64,000 nucleotides of DNA from Poteriospumella lacustris (taxonomy: Eukaryota > Sar > Chrysophyceae > Chromulinales > Dinobryaceae). The DNA is taken from contig SMOI01000046.1 in the NCBI GenBank assembly GCA_008000375.1, positions 79,157 to 143,156 of the forward strand. Reading direction: 5' to 3'. The position numbers were made by a program, and so were the translations under genes. Shown in pieces: positions 55,131 through 64,000 of the stretch (the stretch's first letter is position 1; each line of letters begins with the position of its first letter). Under the pieces are notes generated by a model. It was not told where the DNA came from. It searched no databases and saw only the letters and a list, made by a program, of their open reading frames with translations.

Positions 55131-56372
55131 ATGAGGATACTGTCATTGTTCATCGCTTTTGTGCTGGTGGGCGCTCTAGCAGCCGCGGAAAGTGACGTAG
55201 GATACGGCTTGCTGCAAGAAGATCAACAGAAGCCGGGATGTGGTTGTGGCAGTACTTCACGAAGTACAGTCACAATTGGTGATACAATTGAAGTTGGTGA
55301 GCCTACTGAAGCTGTTCCAGCAACGGAGATAAGTTCCATCGAATTGTCCGAACCTGTGAAAGAGGTCGTGAAGGAGAATATGGCATTCATTCCCGGCGCA
55401 CACACGAACACACCGATATTGAAAGCAGACGGAGAGGGTCCCATGCGCATGGTTACGCTGTCGCCCTACTTCATCGACCGCTTCACCGTCACCAACGAAG
55501 GTTGTCAACGAACGCCGATGACGCCCATTCCGGTGAGATTTGACTGACACCAATGCCACATGCTTTATGTAGATTTCGCACGTTTTGTGGATGAGACTGG
55601 ATTTATCACGGAAGGAGAAACATTCGGCTGGTCGTTTGTGTTCCACTCGGCCGTCCCGACGCACATCAAGGAAACGATCACCCAAGCGGTGCTGGGTGCC
55701 GAGTGGTGGCTTCCCGTCAACGGATCGTACTGGAAAGAGCCAGAAGGCCCCGGAAACAATGTATTTGCAACCAATCGTGACCGCCATCCCGTGGTACAAG
55801 TCTCGTGGAATGACGCGGTGGCCTATTGCAAATGGCGGGGAGCACGTTTGCCCACCGAAGCGGAGTGGGAAGTTGCCGCACGAGGACCGAAGCTGACGCA
55901 TCCGAAACAGGAGCTGCCGTTGTTTCCCTGGGGGAACAAGCTGGTTCCGAAGGGTATTCATCGGATGAACGTCTTTCAAGGGAAGTTTCCCGTCGACAAC
56001 ACGATGGACGACGGCTGGGAGTTCACCGCGCCGGTGGATTCGTTTGGCCCGCAGAACGACTACGGCGTGTACAACATGCTGGGCAACGTCTGGGAGTGGG
56101 TCTTCGATTGGTTTACTGCCACCCATGACACAGCAGAGCGAGTGGATCCGCAAGGACCAGCGTTTGGGCGGGAGAAAGTGAAGAAAGGTGGGTCGTTCCT
56201 GTGCCACCGCAGCTACTGCTACCGCTACCGAACGGTGGCCCGATTCCCCTCGACGCCTGACAGCGGCACGTTGAACATTGGCTTTCGTTGTGCACGCTCA
56301 GCCACACCTGCGGAGATCGAAGCAGTACACAAGGTCACAGACGATGGAGATGAATACAACGATGAGTTATAG
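55131..56372 (+). CDS. SUMF1: Formylglycine-generating enzyme (sulfatase-modifying factor)
   Basis: Exons 55131..55500 and 55573..56372 (72-nt intron, phase 1, GTTGTC donor) give 389 residues. Residues 1-19 (MRILSLFIAFVLVGALAAA) are a signal peptide, so it enters the ER. The FGE fold shows MVTLSPYFIDRFTVTNEDFARFV, ETFGWSFVF, HPVVQVSWNDAVAYCKWRGARLPTEAEWE, NMLGNVWEWVFDW and GSFLCHRSYCYRYR. The two active-site cysteines (about 333 and 338; human Cys336 and Cys341) are present. The enzyme converts a sulfatase cysteine to formylglycine. Algae living among sulfated polysaccharides often have many sulfatases; none is encoded in this window. The 3' end lies 115 bp from the converging zinc-finger gene. 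Confidence 0.95.
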
Positions 56373-56487
56373 CGCCGCACTAGGCGGTCGCACAGGCAGC
56401 TCTCGTGTAATCCGATCGCATGTACATACGGTTCCACTGACCTCCCATCCATCGGATGGGCCTACCCTGTTGTGTTGTCCCCTTTGT

Positions 56488-58741
56488 CTATTTACGACGA
56501 GAGAACCTCGCCTTCGAGAAATGGGACCGTTTCTTCGACGCTTTCCTTGTGGCAGCAGGTTCGCCGTCTGCTCCAGCGGCGCCCGATGGATCGTCAGACG
56601 ATGCGACGGAGGCCCCTCGGCGACTGCGACGTTTGCTGCTGCTCGATGAACGTTTGCGTTTGGCGGCCCGTGCTGCTGTGGCGCGCCGCTTCTTCGCCTC
56701 TTTCGCTTCCTTCGCTGCGCGTCGCTTGGCGTAACTCTCGTCCAACGACAGCGACGCCTTCGACCCCGCGGCCTTGGCCGCCGCGGCCCGCTGGATGCCG
56801 ATGCAGTTCGGATTGGTCGCGCCGGCATCCAAGGTGAACAGGTTGAAGTTGACGGCGCAACAGCCCTCCTTGAACAACTGCTTCACCGACCTGTACAAAA
56901 CAGCGACAGCGACAGAGACAGACACGTTAGCGGCACCGAAATCGACATCGGAGGCCACACGACACTCACCAGTAGTGCGCCGATATCCGCGGAAACGTCG
57001 GCCGCAGCTCTCGAAACTCACCGCGGCCATCGCCACGGCCAGGGCCACTGCCACTGTTCAAGTCGTTGCGGGTGTGTTGCACGTAGCCAGCCGTCAAGTC
57101 AAACACCGGCGTGTGGCGGTCGACGATGTCGTCGTTGTCGTCGTCGTCGACATCGTCGTCGATGACGTACGCGTCACTACGCCGCTGTGCGCCGCTACCA
57201 CCACCGCCACTACTGCTCCTGCGCGGTGCAGGCGGTCTGGGTGCAGAATCATCGTCCGAAATGATGATTTCGTCCTGTGCGGACCGACGTTGGTCTCGTC
57301 GTTGGTACATCGCATCGACTTCGGCTTCCTCATCGCTGTCGAGGAACGTCTCGCTACCGCTACCGCTGCCACTGCCACTGCCGGTGTCGGAGCCTGTGTA
57401 CGACCCGCCGTCGTCGTCCTCGTCGTCGTCCTCGTCGTCACTGTGGACGATGAAGCCGTCCAAGCTGCCGTAATCAGACTCCTCAGCGCTGCGAGATTCG
57501 TCGTCGTCGATGCGGTCGGTCGTGACACGTGCCGCCTTGTTGGCCCTGGTCGACGGTGCCTCGGGACGGCTCGTGGACTCGTACGGTCGCTTGTGGCCGA
57601 TGGTTCGACGAGGAGCGGTGGGGGCGGCTTCCACGTCATCATCGGACAGGTTCTCGAGCCGCGTTGTGCCTCGATGGCTGTTTGGCTGTAGACCACGGTT
57701 GGGCAGTGTCGCCACTGGAGCAGCAGCAGCAGCAGCGGCCGCGGCGGACGATGAGCGCTGTCCGGAGACGGTCGATGCCTGATACGGTATTCGCTTGAAC
57801 AGCGCCGTCTCTTTCTCTCCATCGTCTGTGTCTTCGTCCAGATCGAGCACGATGATTTCATCGCTGGTCTGGTGGTCTGCGGTGGTGGACGTCCGGTGAG
57901 GGTTGGCGGGCACCGCCGGTCGCTTCGCTGCCGGTGGCACCGCTGCGGGGACATAGCCGTCGTCGTCATGGGTGGGAAGACTCTTACTGATCCTGCTGGA
58001 GCTCGTTGGTGCAGCAGGCAGCGGTACAGTGGAACCATTGCTGATCGACGACAGTAGACCATTCTGCTCCTTGAGTTTGCTGGCGGAAATGGGGATGGAC
58101 GACGATTTCCTTCCGGAGACGAGCCCTGCACCCAGACTGGAGCTTGGTCCCGGATCGGCGTTACGCTTCATGGCAGCCAGTGCTGATAAAGGCTGGTGAC
58201 TTCGACTGGAAAGAAGCGGCCGGGCTGGTGCAGGTGGAGGTGAAGGTTCCTCCGCCGCTGTGTCCGGCTTGTCGAGAGCGCGTTGGATGTTGGACAGCGT
58301 CTCGAAGAGATTAACTCGCTTGTTGGGCGTCTCTCTCTTGTTCGCTACGGGTTCAGCTTGCAGAATGGACTTCATTCTGTCGGATCTGCTGTTCGGGTCC
58401 GCGATGAATCCATCGCCGTTGTCGGTGTGGGCGACATTCGCCGGTTGAGGCTGCGCAACCGCTTCTCGACTTTGTGGTACCACCGCCGGCTTAGCAAGAG
58501 CAGATCCACATGCTTCGCACTTCGATCTGGAGGATGGATTGAGTAAAGTGCACACAGAGCACTCAACTTCGGAAACCGCCGTGTTCTGGGCACTGAGCGT
58601 AGAGCTGGACGCTCTTCCACATGTGACACACGCCGTTCGGTTCGCCAACGAGTTCTCCGCCTGACAATGGCTACATTTCCACGACGTTGACGGGGACTTG
58701 GACTTCTTCCAGATGTCAACCGGCTTGAGAAACGCTCTCAT
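56488..58741 (-). CDS. RanBP2-type zinc finger protein, otherwise unknown
   Basis: Exons complement(join(56488..56890,56970..58741)) (79-nt intron, phase 2) encode 724 residues. Near the N-terminus are two C4 fingers of the RanBP2 type: SWKCSHCQAENSLANRTACVTCG and VECSVCTLLNPSSRSKCEACG, the second without the usual Trp. Such fingers bind ubiquitin or single-stranded RNA. A 450-residue disordered middle follows, with strongly acidic runs and repeated EIIVLDLDED / DEIIISDDD patches that resemble SUMO-interacting motifs. A conserved-looking block (FRELRPTFPRISAHYWSVKQLFKEGCCAVNF) spans the exon junction. A Ala/Lys/Arg/Ser-rich basic tail ends the protein, likely nuclear. The specific family is not recognised; a DNA-repair or ubiquitin/SUMO-linked role is only a guess. 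Confidence 0.75.
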
Positions 58742-59229
58742 CGCGCTCTCTCCTTACCCCAAACGAACAACCCTTGTTCTCAACGAAAAGAAGACAAAAC
58801 AAGCGTGTTCCTTGCACTAGAAGGAGTTTTCCTCGGATTTTCTTTGAAGAGAATAGCCTCTACACCATGCAGGTTGATAGCATATGACAGCTGCGATGTC
58901 ACGCGCGCTTCTTTTGCGACCCCTCTGAGCATTTGATTTGCGATGAAAAGAGGTCGTCGTCACGTCGTCACCTCCCGCTCCGCTGGTCGCCACTTCAAAA
59001 TCGAAACGTCGTCATCGTCATCACGATTCTAAACCCAAAGTCTCGGTAGTCTGAGTTACTCTGGGTCTGACAACGATGAAAATTTTGGTGGCGATCCTCG
59101 ACCTGGTCTCAAGTCAATAGCATCGATCTATTCACAATCTGGCCTATTGCCACATGCTCCGTGTGTTTCTCTTGCTCTGAAAATCAACAAAATCGCGTGG
59201 GCATACCCGCGACGGAGGGAAAGAGGACC
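58742..59229. promoter_or_regulatory. Divergent intergenic region between zinc-finger gene and P5 ATPase
   Basis: 488 bp. Contains GTCACG/GTCGTCAC words at 58894-58970. No further element assigned. Confidence 0.35.
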
Positions 59230-62200
59230 ATGGAGACTGTCACGTGGCGTAGCTGGCTCAAGCTCGACCCGACCCGAGCGTTTGTGTATTATTTCTCCAG
59301 CGCTGGCACTCTCGGCATATTGCCAATCGTTTGTTTTTATTATCCTCATGTTTATTATCAAATCATCGCCGTCGCTTGTTCCCCTGAAGACTCTCAATTT
59401 GTCCACGTGAGTTACAACGGGGAAGAGCTCGTGTGCGAAATCGAACACTACAAACAAGCCGCTGGCGAGCATGTCTTCACCATTGAGGTTGAAACGAGTC
59501 GCTACTCCGCCTCCAATCGCAACAAATACACCTTCCACCGAGTGCCCGATGTGCCTATCCAGTTCAAACGCTTCTTGGCCCTCGATTACCCGTCGCGCCA
59601 TCAGCCCGACGAGTTAGACGAAGAAGCCCGCATTCTGAAGCATCATTACGGACAAAACGTCATGAAAATCCCAGAAACAACCTTTATGGAGATCTTGTTG
59701 CGGTATCTGCTGTCGCCGTTCTACCTGTTTCAGTATTTCAGCGTGTCAGTGTGGATCGCCGAGGACTACTGGACCTTCGCCCTCGTGATCTTGTTCATCA
59801 CCCTCATCGCCATTTACGTCACAGCGCAAGAGTCCTTGTCGAATCTGGAAAGTCTACGTGCACTCGCTGGTGTCCATGGCGATGTGCAGCGTATCAAACG
59901 CGCAGAGATCGAGTTGGGTACGTCCCCGTGGACCTCGCCGCGGTCTGTTTACATCGTCTAACTCAACTTGGCTTGGCTTTTTGTTGTCTGTAGGGAATGC
60001 CGTGGAGCTTGTTGACGACAGCATTTTGATCCCCGGTGAACGTATCATGATCACTGACCACATGGACATCCCCTGCGACGCCATCCTCCTCACGGGCAAA
60101 GTCGTCGTCGACGAGTCCATGCTCACTGGCGAGTCGGTCCCCGTGGGGAAGGTGCCCATCGATTTGGTGGGCTTAGCCGGCGACGAGAACTTCGTCTTGT
60201 CGCAGGGTACCATCATGGAGGACCACGTTCGTGTGCAGGCGGACACCGAAGTCTCGATCAGCCAACGCCAACAGGACGAACAGCAACGGCGCGGCAAGAA
60301 GGGCTCGTCCGCCACCGACAGCTTGGTCCATGACCATGAAATCGCCACCAAACGCGCAGGAAGTGTGCTCTTCGCCGGTACGAAAGTGAAAGCCACGTTT
60401 GGTGACGAGTGTATCGCCGTGGTGTATCGGACGGGCTACCGGTCGGCAAAGGGCAGCTTGATCTCGTCGCTGTTGAAGCCGAAGAACGACTTCATTACGT
60501 TTGTATCGGATGCGATGTGGGTGCTCTTGGCGATGGTCATCTTCTGTACGCTGCTGTATGTGCTGTCGGGGTACATTCTGTACGTCAAGGACGGGGCCTC
60601 GATCACGGAGGTCGTGTTCTGGTATTTCGATGCGTTGACGTGTGCGGTGCCCTCGGCGTTGATCGCCTCGTTGTCGATCGCGACGACGGTGTCCATCGCC
60701 CGGTTGAAAAGCACGAATATCTTTGTCTCCGACACGTCGCGCGTGAACTACGCCGGCGTGATCAACGCGGTGTGTTTCGACAAGACGGGCACCCTGACGG
60801 ACGAGGCCCTGTCTTTCCAAGGGGCGCTGTTGTCGTCCACGGTGACAAACCCCGCGACGACCGCCAAAGAAGCGACTCGTCCTGCGGTCACGACGTTGGA
60901 GGAACATCGCTCGGAGGACGGGCCGCTGCCATTGCTGTGTCAAGAGATCATGGCGACGTGTCACGGCCTGCTGCTGTACGGCTTCCACGAGGGTGCCCAG
61001 GCGAGTGCGGTGGGCGACCCGTTGGAGATGGAGCTCTTACGTGCCTCCGGCTGGCGATTGCAGCCGTCCACGACCGTCATGGGTCGCATGGTGGCGTTCC
61101 CACCGTCGGCGACGTCGTCGGCGTTGCCTGCGACCGTTTCAGAATCGACCGGCTACGCGATTTTGAAACATTTCGAATTTTCACCGGATCGGTTACGTGC
61201 GGCGAGTCTCGTGCAAGACCCTCGGACCAACCGCGTGCGTTTCTTTGTGAAAGGATCGCCGGAGACCGTGATTCAGTTGTGTCGCCCCGAGACCGTCCCC
61301 GCGAGGATACACGACGAGCTGTTGGCGTTGGCCCGGAAAGGACTCCGCGTGTTGGCGTTGGCCGCCCGTGACTTCTCTGCAGACGACGAGAGTGTCGAGG
61401 CGATCTTGTCGAGGACTCAAGGCAGTTGTGAAGACCGCGACGTGGTCTTTGTGGGTCTCGTGTATCTGTCGAACCAGTTGAAGGACAGTGCCCGACGGAC
61501 GATCGCGGTGTTACACGACGCGAAGATCCACACGGTGATGATCACCGGCGACCATATCTTCACCGCCATCGCCGTCGCCGAAGAATGTGGCATCTTGTCC
61601 CCCGTGACACCCGCCGAATCGATGCACACGCGGTCCACGGCGACTGCGGCGGCTTCTGCTGCGGCTGCTGCACACGGCGGCGGAGCGCCGATCGCGACGA
61701 AACCGTCGGCACCGCCCAGTGCCAACCCTCGTTTGTTCATCGTGGACCACGACCCGGCCGTGGGACGTGTCGTGGTCATCGACGCGATCACCGAACGCGT
61801 CGTCGACGGTGTGTCCCTGTCGCAGCTGGTCTATCTCGCGGCGAAGACGTCTCTGCAGGAGATCAAGCTCGACGCGGCGGTGGCGGTGGCGGGGGCCTCA
61901 AACTCCTTCGCGGGGCTGTCGTTCGCGTCGTTATCGTCGTCGCTGTCCGCATCGGCGTCAGCGCCGTTGGTGGCGAACGAGTCGCGTGTCTCGCCGATGG
62001 TGCAGCTGGCGGTGACGGGCAGAGGTCTGACGGCGGTGCGTCGGGCGATGCCCGCGCTGTTCCCGTCGTTGATTCGCTATGCGAAGGTCTTCGCCCGGAC
62101 GAAGCCGATGGAGAAGAAGCTCATTGTGGAGACGTTGATGGCGTCGCCGGAGTTCGACGATTTGGGTCGCTTGACGACGGCGTCCACGACGACGGTCTCC

Positions 62201-63331
62201 TCGGCCAGCGACAAGAGCTATGCCCCTTCTTCCACGTCGAGAGATACCCACGACGAAACGGCCAGTCTCCTGCGCGACACCGCGTCAGCGTCATCGTCAG
62301 CGGCAGGGACTGCAGCCGCGTCGTCGACGGCGCCGCCTCGGCGGTTGCACAGTGCCCAGTTGACCGCGCAACTGTCCGGCGAAGACCTCGAGATCCTCAC
62401 CACTCCGATGGACGTCGCCTTCTGTGGCGACGGTGCCAACGACATGATCGCTCTGCGCACCGCCACCGTCGGTGTCTCGCTCTGTGACGCGCAGACGAGT
62501 GTCGCCGCACCGATCACCTCCCAGCGACCGACCCCGTTCGCGGTCGTCGAGGTCATTCGCGAGGGTCGCTGTTCGTTGATCACCGCGTACGTGCTGATCT
62601 TGTTCAACATCATGTACGCGACGATCCAGTTGTATTTCGTGAACACGGGGTACTTCTTCGGGATGCAAGCCAGTGCGTGGTCGTATCTCGTCCAGGATCT
62701 GTTCTTCGGCCTCGTGTTGGGCATCGTCACGTCGTATACGGAGCCTACGTCCCGTTTGAGCAGTACCATGCCCCCGAAACGGTTCCTGAAGATGTATCCG
62801 TTGTTCCGTCTGTTGGCGAATCTGTTGTTGTTCATCGGCTTCCAGAACGTGGCGTTGTACGTGACGACGCGACAGAGCTTCTACAGCTACAGCGAGGCCG
62901 ACGACCCGTTCGGGGATTCGTACGGCTACCCGACGGCGATTGGACAGCACATGGCGCTCGGGCAGATCATGATCGCGTCGGTGGTGTGTAGCATTGGTCA
63001 TCCGTATCGGAAGGCGTGGTACACGAACCGGTACCATGTGGGGGCGTTGGTGGTGCAGTGCGGATGGCTGCTGTTTCAGATCTTCGCCTCGGACGATTGG
63101 TTTCTGCAACACGTGTTGGACATCGAGCCGGTGCCCGTGTATTACGGCTTCGTGCTCCTGGCGCTGTTGGTGTTGAATGCGCTCGTCTGTGCCGGCGTGA
63201 CGGAATTGGGCGATCGGTGGTTGCTGCAGCGTACGAATCGCCGGTGGTTCGACTTGGTGCAGCTGACCGACATCGTCGAGCCACCGTCGTCATTGTCGTC
63301 GTCGTCCGTGTTCGAGTCGCGGGGGAAGTAA
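59230..63331 (+). CDS. P5-type (P5B-like) cation-transporting ATPase
   Basis: Exons 59230..59917 and 59994..63331 (76-nt intron, phase 1) encode 1341 residues. ATG at 59230 is the first in frame. P-type signatures are complete: LTGES (about residue 274), the phosphorylated Asp491 in CFDKTGTLT and CGDGANDMIAL (about 1042). SRVNYAG before the DKTG motif and QTSVAAPITS after GDGAND are P5 features, closest to P5B (ATP13A2-like), which export polyamines from lysosomes. The membrane helix 4 motif reads VPSALIASLS instead of P5B PPALPAALT, an atypical variant. Hydrophobic segments flank the core in P-type order, with several after residue 1080. Ala/Ser-rich insertions enlarge the nucleotide-binding region. 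Substrate remains open. Confidence 0.93.
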
Positions 63332-64000
63332 GCGACCAGGGGGTGGGGGTGTAGCTACTGCTGTAATCACCGCTGGTGGTGGTACTGCTGCTGCTGCTTC
63401 TGCTTCTGCTGAGGTGTCTTGCGAGGGGCCGTGTGTCGCCGACCGTGCGACATGTGGCACGCACGACATCCAGCAGAGCGCCCGCCGTTGCCCTTGTGGA
63501 CAGGTTGTACAGGCGATACGGTCTTGGTGTCCGTTGTGGTGTCCGTTGTGGTGTCCGTTGCTGTGGTGTGTGTATAATTCGAGTGTGTAGTGGTGCGTGT
63601 TCGGTGGGTCGTCCGTGGTCGCTGACCGCGGCGGAATGTAAATCGGATCGCGGTATAAGAAAACGTGACAACGTATGAACGGAGGAGGTGGAGGGTGTAC
63701 AGTGCTTCACGGACAGAGAGCAGCCACGTGGATGCGTCCCTCGACCGCCCATGACCCTCTGCGGTGCGGTGCGGTGCGGGAGGCGCTGCAGTTCGCGGCT
63801 ACGTTGTAGGTTTCATCAATTATTACTACGATCTCATCCGTCCGCCCACGAAACGAAGGGGAGTTGTACGCACTACAACGTGGACGTGTCCTCTCCGGCC
63901 GCGTGGAACAACTGGTCACTCAATGTCGACAACCCCGGACCATCTCGAATACCATGCGTGATGACCAGAGACATCGCGGGCGAGTAAGGAACGATATACA
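63332..64000. other. 3' flank of the P5 ATPase, no gene recognised
   Basis: 669 bp to the window edge. Contains a CTGCTT/CTGCTG microsatellite (63387-63410), three copies of GTGTCCGTTGTG (about 63529-63564) and about four CGGTG units (63762-63779). Short ORFs have no recognisable domain. Confidence 0.55.
63529..63564. repeat. 12-bp tandem repeat (GTGTCCGTTGTG)n
   Basis: Three adjacent copies, the third slightly altered (GTTGCTG). Confidence 0.8.

Overview
This is nuclear DNA of a gene-dense protist, most likely a photosynthetic stramenopile (ochrophyte). I could place 29 protein-coding genes (the first is cut by the window edge), about one per 2.2 kb. I placed 43 complete introns by eye, all GT-AG and all 61-116 nt long. 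The clearest taxonomic clue is the peroxiredoxin at 10924-11694: its signal peptide ends in the heterokont plastid-import motif (Ala-Phe-Ala-Pro, Phe at +1). RABL2 and OSCP1, genes typical of flagellated or ciliated cells, argue for a flagellated life stage. The species cannot be named from the sequence.

Layout. 1-8.7 kb: 3' end of a BTB protein, a NAPE-PLD-like metallo-beta-lactamase, a giant TPR/DnaJ protein and a small mitochondrial-type membrane protein. 9.1-19 kb: OSCP1, plastid-type peroxiredoxin, RABL2, a pseudouridine synthase fused to a methyltransferase, a PH-like protein and bifunctional histidine synthase HIS7. 19.5-31.3 kb: a tiny membrane ORF abutting XPC/RAD4, a mitotic-type cyclin, a tail-anchored class 1A dihydroorotate dehydrogenase, a mitochondrial coiled-coil protein, a FYVE-SYLF protein and CacyBP/SIP. 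32-47 kb: GH81 beta-1,3-glucanase, PH-PP2C phosphatase, a plant-type phosphofructokinase with an N-terminal membrane segment, a proteasome beta2 subunit with a signal peptide, DNA polymerase delta small subunit and acireductone dioxygenase. 47-63.3 kb: SmD3, a Sec1-family (SCFD2-like) protein, a low-complexity protein, formylglycine-generating enzyme, a RanBP2-zinc-finger protein and a P5-type ATPase.

The genes are mostly unrelated housekeeping functions and form no operon or pathway cluster. The arrangement is striking: strands alternate almost gene by gene, giving 11 divergent pairs, nine of which are separated by only 440-650 bp (probable bidirectional promoters). Several convergent 3' junctions are instead long, low-complexity and rich in tandem repeats. 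A small family of palindromic fold-back elements (about 75-82 bp) sits in the intergenic DNA.

No rRNA, tRNA, CRISPR array, autonomous transposon or biosynthetic cluster was recognised. The best candidates for something undescribed are the pseudouridine synthase-methyltransferase fusion, the secretory-type proteasome subunit, the tail-anchored DHODH, the membrane-anchored phosphofructokinase and the fold-back repeat family.
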